Assembly (NCBI GenBank): GCA_947504185.1
Contig: CANNGJ010000026.1
Location: forward strand, 1 to 40,250
Direction of reading: 5' to 3'
Source of the DNA: an uncultured Tenacibaculum sp.
GTDB lineage: Bacteria; Bacteroidota; Bacteroidia; Flavobacteriales; Flavobacteriaceae
Length of the DNA stretch: 40,250 nucleotides
In this document: positions 33,467-40,250 of the stretch, piece after piece
Layout: the number at the start of each line of letters is the position of its first letter
Position numbering within the stretch: the stretch's first letter is position 1
Notes under the pieces: generated by a model
What the model was told of the DNA's origin: nothing
Seen by the model: only the letters and a program-made list of their open reading frames with translations
The model's database searches: none
Position numbers and translations under genes: made by a program

Positions 33467-34804
33467 TTAATTATTAAAAAGTAATCTTTCTCCTTTAATA
33501 CCCTCATTAAACTCCCCTTGATTATACATTAAATTTCCATTCACAAAAGTATGTGTAATTTTATTAGAAAATTCAATATCTTCAAAAGGAGACCATCCAC
33601 ATTTGTACAAAATATTTTCTTTAGCAACTGTCCAAGAATCATTAGCATCTACCAAAACTAGGTCTGCATAAAAACCTTCCTTTATAAATCCACGTTTTTC
33701 TACTCTAAATAATTTTGCCGGATTATGACACATTTTCTCCACCGCTTTTTCAATCGGTAAAACTCCTTCTTTTACCTTTTCTAAAACTGCAATAACTGCA
33801 TGCTGAACTAATGGACCTCCACTTGGTGCTTTTGTATATACGTTATCTTTTTCTTCTAAAGTATGTGGAGCGTGATCGGTAGCGATTACATCAATTCTAT
33901 CATCTAATAAAGCTTTCCATAATCCATCTTTATCTTTTTGAGTTTTCACAGCAGGATTCCATTTTATATGTGTTCCTTTTTTATCATAATCTGCATCAGT
34001 AAACCATAAATGGTGTACACAAACTTCTGCTGTTATTTTCTTTTCTTCTAAAGGAATATCATTTCTGAATAAATGCGCCTCTTTTTCTGTTGATAAATGA
34101 AAAACATGTAACCTAGCTCCAGTTTTCTTAGCTAATTCTATGGCTTTTGATGATGATAAATAGCAAGCTTCTTCACTTCTAATGATTGGATGATATTTTA
34201 AAGGAATATCATCTCCGAATTTAGCTTTATATTCTTCAATATTCTTTCTAATGGTTGCTTCATCTTCACAATGCACAGAAATCAGCATATCTGTTGACGA
34301 GAATATTTTTTCTAAAGTCTCCTCATTATCAACTAACATATTCCCTGTTGATGAACCTAAAAACAATTTTATTCCAGCTACATTTTTTGGATTCGTTTTC
34401 AACAACTCATCTAAATTATCGTTAGTTCCTCCAAACATAAATGAATAGTTTGCATAAGATGTTTTAGATGCGATCTGAAACTTATCTTCTAACAATTCTT
34501 GAGTAGTTGCTTGAGGAACCGTATTTGGCATTTCAATAAACGAAGTAATTCCACCAGCAATAGCAGCTTTGCTTTCTGTTCCAATATTCGCTTTATGAGT
34601 TAACCCAGGTTCACGAAAATGAACTTGGTCATCAATCATTCCTGGAATTAAGTATTTTCCTTCTGCATTAATTACCTCAACATTATCTGCAACAGTAATC
34701 TCTTCAGAAATTTGCTTAATATACTTTCCCTCAATTAAAACATCGCCTTTAAAAACTTTGTTTTCGTTAACAATTGTAGCTCCTTTTATTAGTGTATTGT
34801 TCAT
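33467..34804 (-). CDS. pyrC: Dihydroorotase-like amidohydrolase
   Basis: The 445-residue amidohydrolase-superfamily TIM-barrel protein matches type I dihydroorotases, which interconvert carbamoyl-aspartate and dihydroorotate in pyrimidine synthesis. Motif GMIDDQVHFREPGLTHK starts at about residue 55. The canonical HxH metal-binding pair reads Gln60-Val-His62, so the first His is replaced by Gln; this is frequent in Bacteroidota members I know. The carboxylated Lys is probably in GIKLFLGSS, and the last metal Asp is Asp310 in TDHAPH (310-314). The gene lies 2 bp after a polyprenol-phosphate glycosyltransferase gene and directly before DUF4296, so the annotation is by family; true activity should be treated with some care. 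Confidence 0.88.
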   Translation of the reverse strand: MNNTLIKGATIVNENKVFKGDVLIEGKYIKQISEEITVADNVEVINAEGKYLIPGMIDDQVHFREPGLTHKANIGTESKAAIAGGITSFIEMPNTVPQATTQELLEDKFQIASKTSYANYSFMFGGTNDNLDELLKTNPKNVAGIKLFLGSSTGNMLVDNEETLEKIFSSTDMLISVHCEDEATIRKNIEEYKAKFGDDIPLKYHPIIRSEEACYLSSSKAIELAKKTGARLHVFHLSTEKEAHLFRNDIPLEEKKITAEVCVHHLWFTDADYDKKGTHIKWNPAVKTQKDKDGLWKALLDDRIDVIATDHAPHTLEEKDNVYTKAPSGGPLVQHAVIAVLEKVKEGVLPIEKAVEKMCHNPAKLFRVEKRGFIKEGFYADLVLVDANDSWTVAKENILYKCGWSPFEDIEFSNKITHTFVNGNLMYNQGEFNEGIKGERLLFNN

Positions 34805-34806
34805 TA

Positions 34807-35529
34807 TTATTTTGGTAAACCGTTTAATCGCATTTTAATTACTCCAAATATAGCCTCTTTTATTATTCCTGAGCTTAATTTAGACTCTCCAAGAACTCTA
34901 TCAGTAAAAATAACTGAAACTTCTTTGATATTAAATTTATGTTTCCATGCTTTATATTTCATTTCAATCTGAAATGCATATCCGACAAATTTTACTTTAT
35001 CTAACTGAATTGTTTCTAAAACTTTTCTCTTATAACAAACAAATCCTGCTGTAGTATCGTGAATTGGCATTCTAGTTATGAATCTAACATACTTTGATGC
35101 AAAATATGACAATAAAACTCTACTCATTGGCCAATTAACTACATTAACTCCAACCGAGTATCTAGATCCGATGGAAACATCAGCTCCTTCTTTAGCACAG
35201 GAAGTATATAACTTGATTAAGTCGTTTGGGTTATGAGAAAAATCAGCATCCATTTCTATGATATACTCGTACTTTTTTTCAATTGCCCATCTAAAACCAT
35301 GAATATAAGCAGTACCTAATCCGTTTTTTCCAACTCTTTTTTCAATAAAAAGTTGATTTGGAAATTCGTGTTGCAATTTTTCTACAATCGTAGCAGTACC
35401 ATCAGGAGAATTATCATCTACAACTAAAACATCAAACTCTTTATCTTGATTAAAAGTTGCTCGGATAATCGCTTCTATGTTTTCTTTTTCGTTATAAGTA
35501 GGGATTATAACTAAAGCGTCTGATTTCAT
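34807..35529 (-). CDS. Polyprenol monophosphomannose synthase-like glycosyltransferase (GT2)
   Basis: The 240-residue GT-A enzyme resembles dolichol/polyprenol-phosphate mannosyltransferases, which transfer a sugar from a nucleotide donor to a polyprenyl phosphate on the cytoplasmic face of the membrane. The N-terminal strand and DDNSPDGT (38-45), the metal-binding DAD (94-96) in IIEMDADFSHNP, and GYAFQIEMKYKAW with the usual downstream FTDRVLGESKLS are present. There are no C-terminal membrane segments, as in soluble DPM1-type enzymes. It is the first gene of the operon with the dihydroorotase-like and DUF4296 genes; the sugar may be mannose, but the lipid and acceptor are unknown. Confidence 0.9.
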   Translation of the reverse strand: MKSDALVIIPTYNEKENIEAIIRATFNQDKEFDVLVVDDNSPDGTATIVEKLQHEFPNQLFIEKRVGKNGLGTAYIHGFRWAIEKKYEYIIEMDADFSHNPNDLIKLYTSCAKEGADVSIGSRYSVGVNVVNWPMSRVLLSYFASKYVRFITRMPIHDTTAGFVCYKRKVLETIQLDKVKFVGYAFQIEMKYKAWKHKFNIKEVSVIFTDRVLGESKLSSGIIKEAIFGVIKMRLNGLPK

Positions 35530-35551
35530 TTAATTTTCATATAAAACAAAG

Positions 35552-35559
35552 CAAAGATA
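35552..35559 (-). promoter_or_regulatory. Candidate promoter -7 element of the GT2-pyrC operon
   Basis: On the minus strand: TATCTTTG, an exact TAnnTTTG match about 23 bp before the ATG at 35529. Confidence 0.5.
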
Positions 35560-35573
35560 CACTAAATTATCAC

Positions 35574-35581
35574 TAATTTTG
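35574..35581 (+). promoter_or_regulatory. Candidate promoter -7 element of the DUF4271-hemD pair
   Basis: TAATTTTG matches TAnnTTTG exactly, about 29 bp before the TTG start at 35610. It overlaps the divergent promoter region of the GT2 gene (35552-35559). Confidence 0.5.
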
Positions 35582-35609
35582 TGTTAATTAAAGTATAAAC
35601 AAATCAGAA

Positions 35610-36251
35610 TTGCAAGCAATTGAACGTATTATAAATTATGATAATTGGATTACTCTTGTAATCCTGTTTTCTATTATTTTAATAGCGATAATGAAATTGA
35701 TAAAGCCTAATAAATTACTTGGGTATACTTTGGCTTTTTTTACTCCTGGTTATTTTCAAAAAAAAGCAGATGATAATGTTTCTTTTTACAGCCCTTTTAA
35801 CTTGATATTGTTTTTATTTACATCAATTATTATTTCTTTATTTCTTTATTCAGTTTTTTTACCTAAATACTATGAAAAAAACTTTTTTAATTTCTTAGCC
35901 GTACTTTTTTCAATTGTAGTATACTTATTCTGTAGGCAAATTTTAGATCGAATTATTTCTAATATATTAGATCTTTCAATTATCACAAACTATTTTATTA
36001 TTTCAAAATCTGGCTATCTAAGTTCATTAGCTTTATTACTATTTCCATTTATAATTTTAAACCTATATACAATTAACAGCACCTCTTTTTTAATTGGAAT
36101 TTTTGCTATCTTATTTGTTTTCAGAGCTTTTTTAATTTTGCACAACAACAAAAAACTAGTAATAAGGAAGTTGTTTTATTTTATTTTGTACTTTTGCACC
36201 CTTGAAATAGCACCGTTATTGGTTCTTTACAAAACAACAACCACGCAATAA
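35610..36251 (+). CDS. DUF4271 integral membrane protein (TTG start)
   Basis: The 213-residue protein is a DUF4271 family member with about six hydrophobic segments: WITLVILFSIILIAIMK, FNLILFLFTSIIISLFLYSV, FFNFLAVLFSIVVYLF, LSSLALLLFPFIILNLY, FLIGIFAILFVFRAFLIL, and LFYFILYFCTLEIAPLLVLY. The start is TTG at 35610: an in-frame stop lies just upstream (TAA 35589-35591), no ATG or GTG is available before it, and the next in-frame ATG would cut off the conserved N-terminal helix. Function is unknown. It is 11 bp before the uroporphyrinogen-III synthase gene, a conserved pairing in this group. Confidence 0.88.
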   Translation: MQAIERIINYDNWITLVILFSIILIAIMKLIKPNKLLGYTLAFFTPGYFQKKADDNVSFYSPFNLILFLFTSIIISLFLYSVFLPKYYEKNFFNFLAVLFSIVVYLFCRQILDRIISNILDLSIITNYFIISKSGYLSSLALLLFPFIILNLYTINSTSFLIGIFAILFVFRAFLILHNNKKLVIRKLFYFILYFCTLEIAPLLVLYKTTTTQ

Positions 36252-36262
36252 AGAGAAAATTT

Positions 36263-37012
36263 ATGAAAGTGAAAACTATTTTAGTATCTCAACCCGCTCC
36301 TAAGACAGAGACATCACCTTATTTTGATTTAGCCGAAAAACAAAAAATAAAAATTGATTTTCGTTCTTTTATTCACGTTGAAGGGATTCCTGTTAAAGAA
36401 GTAAGAAGTCAAAAAATAGATTTAAACAATTACACTGCAATTATTTTAACAAGCAGAAATGCTGTAGATCATTTTTTTAGAATTGCTGAAGAAATGCGCT
36501 TTACTGTGCCTGATGATATGAAATATTTTTGTCAATCTGAAGCTGTAGCATTTTATTTACAAAAATATGTAGTGTACAGAAAACGTAAAATTTATGTTGG
36601 TAACAGAACGTTTCCTGAATTAACGAAGTTAATTAAAAAGCATAAAGACGAAAAATTCTTACTGCCTTCTTCTGATAAATTAAAACCATTAATTCCTACT
36701 GAATTAGACAAGTTAGGAGTAGATTGGAAAAGAGCTGACTTATACAGAACAGTTGTAAGTGATTTATCTGATTTAGAAAATGTTTTTTATGACGTGTTAG
36801 TTTTCTTTAGCCCTTCAGGAATTGATAGTTTGTTTAAAAACTTTCCTAACTTTAAACAAAATGATACTCGTTTAGCTGTTTTCGGAAACAGTACAATAAA
36901 AGCCGTTAAAGATAGAGGTTTACGTGTAGATATTGCTGCACCAACACCAGAAACTCCATCAATGACAATGGCTTTAGAGAAATATATTAAAGATATAAGT
37001 AATAAAAAATAA
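36263..37012 (+). CDS. hemD: Uroporphyrinogen-III synthase
   Basis: The 249-residue protein matches the HemD family, which closes hydroxymethylbilane into uroporphyrinogen III in tetrapyrrole (haem) synthesis. Two alpha/beta domains are visible: the first with ILVSQPAPKTETSPYFDLAE and YTAIILTSRNAVDHFFRIAEE, the second with RADLYRTVVSDL, YDVLVFFSPSGIDSLFKNFPN and AVFGNSTIKAVKDRGLRVDIAAPTP. The sequence is low-conserved as usual for HemD. It shares an operon with DUF4271 and is followed by a strong terminator. Confidence 0.92.
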   Translation: MKVKTILVSQPAPKTETSPYFDLAEKQKIKIDFRSFIHVEGIPVKEVRSQKIDLNNYTAIILTSRNAVDHFFRIAEEMRFTVPDDMKYFCQSEAVAFYLQKYVVYRKRKIYVGNRTFPELTKLIKKHKDEKFLLPSSDKLKPLIPTELDKLGVDWKRADLYRTVVSDLSDLENVFYDVLVFFSPSGIDSLFKNFPNFKQNDTRLAVFGNSTIKAVKDRGLRVDIAAPTPETPSMTMALEKYIKDISNKK

Positions 37013-37030
37013 TTACTTTTTTTATAAATT

Positions 37031-37060
37031 AAAACCGCTAATTTAATTAGCGGTTTTTTT
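37031..37060 (+). terminator. Intrinsic terminator after hemD
   Basis: AAAACCGCTAATT (37031-37043) pairs with AATTAGCGGTTTT (37045-37057), followed by a T tail. It lies about 20 bp after the stop codon. Confidence 0.88.
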
Positions 37061-37100
37061 ATTTTATAATGTTACATAGGTAACTCTTTACAATGTTTTA

Positions 37101-37120
37101 TTTAAGTATTTTTACTTAAA
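37101..37120. repeat. Inverted repeat upstream of the sterol-desaturase-family gene
   Basis: TTTAAGTA (37101-37108) pairs perfectly with TACTTAAA (37113-37120), loop TTTT, 17 bp before the ATG. No -7 element is visible. It could be an operator or a mild 5' hairpin; chance is possible. Confidence 0.4.
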
Positions 37121-37136
37121 GATTAATGCTTATAAA

Positions 37137-38021
37137 ATGAATAAATATTTAGACATCATAAAATCCTCCTATTCCAATTACTGGAATTACATCAAACAAT
37201 CTGTTTTAATGGAATTGAATTGGGAAAATTACTTTTATGGTTTAATCATTATTTCTCTTATTGTTTGGACACTAGAAATGATTTTTCCTTGGCGTAAAAA
37301 TCAGTCTATTTTTAGAAAGGACTTTTGGCTAGATGCATTTTATATGTTCTTTAATTTCTTTTTATTAAACCTTATCGTATTAATCGCACTTTCCAATACA
37401 GCAGCAGAAATATTTAATGATGTATTAGGTGTTATTGGTTTATCCATTTCAAACTTCCAATTATTCGATATTAATACTTTTCCTTATTGGATTAGATTAT
37501 TAGTTTTCTTTATTGTCATCGATTTTGTACAGTGGTTTACACACACTTTACTTCATAAATATGAATTCTTGTGGAACTTCCATAAAGTACATCACTCTGT
37601 AAAACAAATGGGTTTTGCTGCACATTTACGCTATCACTGGATGGAACCCGTAGTATACAGCTCTATGAAATATATTCCCTTAGCCATTATGGGAGGATTC
37701 ACAGCACAAGATGTAGCCTTAGTTCATTTCTTTAACATCACTGTTGGTCATTTAAATCATGCTAATATTAATTGGGATTATGGTTGGTTAAAATACATTT
37801 TAAACAACCCCAAAATGCACATTTGGCATCACGCAAAAGAACTTCCAAAAGAAAGAAAAATGGGTGTGAATTTTGGAATCACCTTAAGTGTTTGGGATTA
37901 TCTGTTTAAAACAAACTACATTCCATATAACGGACGTGATATTGAAATAGGTTTTAATGGTGATGAAGATTTTCCTAAAGGTTTTATTGGTCAAGAAATG
38001 TATCCTCTTAACAAAAAATAA
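37137..38021 (+). CDS. Sterol desaturase/fatty acid hydroxylase family protein
   Basis: The 294-residue integral membrane protein belongs to the diiron fatty acid hydroxylase/sterol desaturase superfamily. Four or five hydrophobic stretches flank the His boxes: His136 to His140 (WFTHTLLHKYEF), His149 with His152/His153 (FHKVHHSV), and His228 with His231/His232 (HIWHHAKE). Other histidines (HWMEP, GHLNHAN) fit the metal-binding pattern. The protein should hydroxylate or desaturate a lipid using O2 and electrons from a reductase; the substrate is unknown. There is no neighbouring redox partner in the window. The gene is monocistronic. Confidence 0.92.
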   Translation: MNKYLDIIKSSYSNYWNYIKQSVLMELNWENYFYGLIIISLIVWTLEMIFPWRKNQSIFRKDFWLDAFYMFFNFFLLNLIVLIALSNTAAEIFNDVLGVIGLSISNFQLFDINTFPYWIRLLVFFIVIDFVQWFTHTLLHKYEFLWNFHKVHHSVKQMGFAAHLRYHWMEPVVYSSMKYIPLAIMGGFTAQDVALVHFFNITVGHLNHANINWDYGWLKYILNNPKMHIWHHAKELPKERKMGVNFGITLSVWDYLFKTNYIPYNGRDIEIGFNGDEDFPKGFIGQEMYPLNKK

Positions 38022-38062
38022 TTTGCGGATTTGTATCTTTATCCGATAAATAACAAAATCAG

Positions 38063-40150
38063 ATGAAGTATATAAAAATTATATTCCTTTTCATTGTTGT
38101 TCAAGTTTCTGCTCAACAAGGCGGAATGTGGATTCCTTCTCTTTTAGAGGGAATGAACGAACAAGAAATGAAATCTTTAGGGAGTAAACTAACCGCTAAA
38201 GATATTTACGATGTAAACAATTCAAGTTTAAAAGATGCTATTGGGCATTTTAATGGAGGTTGTACCAGCGAAGTAATCTCTCCTAAAGGACTAATCTTAA
38301 CCAACCACCACTGTGGGTTTGGACAAATTCAATCACATTCATCTTTAGAAAACGACTATTTAAAAGATGGTTTCTGGGCGATGAATCAAAATGAAGAATT
38401 ACCAAACGAAGGATTATATGTAGAATTTATTGTTCGTATTGACGATGTTACCAAACAAGCGTTAGCAGGAGTTACTGAGACAATGACAGAACGTGAAAAA
38501 CAATCTACAATTGATAAAAACATCAACGCCTTAAAAAAGACTGTAAAAAAAGAAGATTGGCAAGATGTGAAAGTCCGTCCTTTTTATAAAGGAAATCAGT
38601 ATTTCTTATTTATTACTGAAAAGTTTGAAGATGTACGTTTAGTTGGAGCACCACCAAGTAGTATTGGTAAATTTGGTAGTGATACAGATAATTGGGTATT
38701 CCCACGTCATACAGGAGATTTTTCATTATTTAGAATTTATGCTGACAAAAACAATCGTCCTGCAAAATATAGCAAAGACAATGTGCCTTACAAACCAAAG
38801 CATTTCTTACCTGTTTCTTTAGATGGTGTAGAAGAAGGTGATTTTACCATGGTTTTTGGTTTCCCTGGTCGTACCAATGAGTACTTACCAGCTACAGCAA
38901 TCAAACACATTACACAAGAATTTAACCCAAGTAACATTGCGATTAGAGAAGCCGCTTTAAAGGAAATTGACGCACAAATGAAAGCTAGTGATGCAATTAG
39001 AATTAAATACGCTTCTAAACAAGCACGTATTGCGAATTCATGGAAAAAATGGATTGGTGAAAATTTAGGAATTAAAAAAAGTAATGCTATTGCGCAACGC
39101 AAAGCTTTTGAAGAAACTTTTAAAAAGGCTTTAAAAGAAAAAGGATTAGAGGACAAATACGGTAACATTTTACCTGAGTTTGAAAAATTATATAGAGACT
39201 TTGCTGCCATTAATATTAAAAGAAGAAACTTTATTGAAGCTTTCTTAGTTACTAATGAATTAATGCAAATGGCTTTTAGAGCGTATCAATTAGAACAAGT
39301 AGCTTTAAACAAACCAGAAAATTTTGAAAAAGCAAAAGCTTCATACATTGCTCGTTTGAAAAGAATACATAAAAACTACGATACCGCTGTAGATAAAGGT
39401 GTTTTTAAAAATGTGATGCCTTTATATACCAATAAAGTAGATGCTACTATTTATGATAAAACTAGCTTAACCAGTTTAGATAAAGCCTTAAAATTAGTAG
39501 ATGGTGATGCGAAACAAGTAGTTAAAAACTTAAATAAAGATGCCGCTTACCAATATGCTAAGCCAATGGTCGAGGAATTTTACACAAAAATAAACCCTGA
39601 ATTCCAACAAAAAAACCAGCCAATAACAGCTTTACAAAAGAAATATATGAAAGCTTTAATGGAAGCTTTACCTAATGCACGTTATTTCCCAGATGCTAAT
39701 AGTACCTTACGTGTTACTTACGGAAAAGTACAAGGCTATTCTCCAAGAGATGCAGTGTACTACAACCCTGTAAGTTATTTAGACGGAGTTATTGAAAAAT
39801 ACGTACCTGGAGACTATGAATTCGACGTTCCTAAAAAACTACGTGACTTATATGACGCAAAAGATTACGGACAATATGCCGATAAAAACGGAAAAGTCCC
39901 TGTATGTTTCTTAGGAACGAACCATACAACTGGTGGGAATTCTGGAAGTCCAGCAATTGATGCAGAAGGAAATTTAGTTGGATTAAATTTCGATCGTGTT
40001 TGGGAAGGAACCATGAGTGATATTAACTACGATCCAGAAATTTGTAGAAATATCATGGTAGACCTTCGTTATGTATTATTTATTGTAGATAAATATGCTG
40101 GAGCAAAGCATTTAATTGATGAAATGAAATTGGTACATCCAAAAAAATAA
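38063..40150 (+). CDS. S46 dipeptidyl-peptidase, DPP11-type
   Basis: The 695-residue exported serine peptidase has a signal peptide (residues 1-18, ending VSAQ). Residues 60-86 hold the first conserved block (GGCTSEVISPKGLILTNHHC) with catalytic His82 or His83; the aspartate block is DNWVFPRHTGDFSLFR; and the serine block is TTGGNSGSPAID with nucleophile Ser627. S46 enzymes release dipeptides from oligopeptide N-termini in the periplasm, supplying amino acids. In this family the residue 18 after the serine separates DPP11 (Arg, prefers Asp/Glu at P1) from DPP7 (Gly, prefers hydrophobic residues). Here it is Arg645 (FDRVWEGTMSDI), so DPP11-type specificity is inferred. The gene is monocistronic and followed by a terminator. 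Confidence 0.93.
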   Translation: MKYIKIIFLFIVVQVSAQQGGMWIPSLLEGMNEQEMKSLGSKLTAKDIYDVNNSSLKDAIGHFNGGCTSEVISPKGLILTNHHCGFGQIQSHSSLENDYLKDGFWAMNQNEELPNEGLYVEFIVRIDDVTKQALAGVTETMTEREKQSTIDKNINALKKTVKKEDWQDVKVRPFYKGNQYFLFITEKFEDVRLVGAPPSSIGKFGSDTDNWVFPRHTGDFSLFRIYADKNNRPAKYSKDNVPYKPKHFLPVSLDGVEEGDFTMVFGFPGRTNEYLPATAIKHITQEFNPSNIAIREAALKEIDAQMKASDAIRIKYASKQARIANSWKKWIGENLGIKKSNAIAQRKAFEETFKKALKEKGLEDKYGNILPEFEKLYRDFAAINIKRRNFIEAFLVTNELMQMAFRAYQLEQVALNKPENFEKAKASYIARLKRIHKNYDTAVDKGVFKNVMPLYTNKVDATIYDKTSLTSLDKALKLVDGDAKQVVKNLNKDAAYQYAKPMVEEFYTKINPEFQQKNQPITALQKKYMKALMEALPNARYFPDANSTLRVTYGKVQGYSPRDAVYYNPVSYLDGVIEKYVPGDYEFDVPKKLRDLYDAKDYGQYADKNGKVPVCFLGTNHTTGGNSGSPAIDAEGNLVGLNFDRVWEGTMSDINYDPEICRNIMVDLRYVLFIVDKYAGAKHLIDEMKLVHPKK

Positions 40151-40180
40151 TAATAAAAAAGGCGAGGAAAATTCCTAGTC

Positions 40181-40210
40181 ATGGTCGGAAGAAATTCCGG
40201 CCATTTTTTA
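40181..40210 (+). terminator. Intrinsic terminator after the S46 peptidase gene
   Basis: ATGGTCGGAA (40181-40190) pairs with TTCCGGCCAT (40195-40204; one G-T wobble), loop GAAA, followed by a T run. Another small hairpin (AGGAAAATTCCT) lies just upstream. Confidence 0.85.
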
Positions 40211-40250
40211 TGTTTCAAAATGGTCTAAATTGCCTTGACAATCAACAACA

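Noticed and set aside
1923..40250. tRNA, rRNA, tmRNA, SRP RNA or CRISPR arrays
   Set aside because: No T-loop-like GGTTCRA in intergenic DNA, no long GC-rich RNA-like stretch and no spaced direct repeats were found.

Overview
This window looks like chromosomal DNA of a low-GC Bacteroidota of the family Flavobacteriaceae, most likely a marine genus close to Tenacibaculum or Polaribacter. The signs are the strongly AT-rich composition, promoters of the TAnnTTTG type just upstream of starts, almost no Shine-Dalgarno sequences, and family-typical genes (DUF4296, DUF4271, DUF2911, DUF5689, S46 dipeptidyl-peptidase, porin O/P, PiT-PhoU fusion). The window is densely coded. I see no rRNA, tRNA, insertion sequence, prophage or CRISPR array. 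The genus is an inference.

Layout. 1-1922 (-): first ~640 residues of a large secreted surface protein that runs off the left edge. 1923-2342: the only gene-free stretch above 300 bp. 2343-4133 (-): glycosyltransferase and an acidic unknown protein. 4235-6395 (+): thymidine kinase, alanine racemase, MscL. 6438-7394 (-): HTH regulator, then an orphan terminator that suggests a small RNA (about 7494-7580). 7616-8741: divergent AhpD-like and OsmC-like redox genes, followed by recJ and a small cysteine-containing protein. 10875-21657: a phosphorus and nucleic-acid acquisition region. 21729-25350 (-): TesB thioesterase, GNAT/FemAB-like protein, membrane protein, lipoprotein. 25447-28761 (-): leuS. 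28890-30201 (-): OMP beta-barrel protein and DUF2911 protein. 30448-31937: a 62-residue Cys-rich protein converging on tyrS. 31999-40150: epimerase, DUF4296/dihydroorotase/polyprenol-phosphate glycosyltransferase operon (-), DUF4271 plus uroporphyrinogen-III synthase, sterol-desaturase-family enzyme, and a DPP11-type S46 peptidase.

How genes may work together. The 10.9-21.7 kb region holds a secreted EEP-type nuclease/phosphatase, a TonB-dependent receptor, a lipoprotein with two DUF5689 repeats and a C-terminal lamin-tail-like domain, a calcineurin-like phosphoesterase, a phosphate/polyphosphate porin, and a PiT transporter fused to a PhoU-like domain. The simplest reading is capture and hydrolysis of extracellular DNA or phosphoesters, then phosphate import. 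The domains of ExeM-type extracellular nucleases appear here split over separate polypeptides. This is inference.

The most unusual single feature is leuS: the leucyl-tRNA synthetase carries an in-frame insert of about 105 residues resembling a DUF559/Vsr-like PD-(D/E)XK nuclease domain, inside the CP1 editing domain and just before its threonine-rich motif. Two candidate small RNAs (about 7494-7580 and 17967-18057) and a Cys-rich mini-protein are the other main leads.
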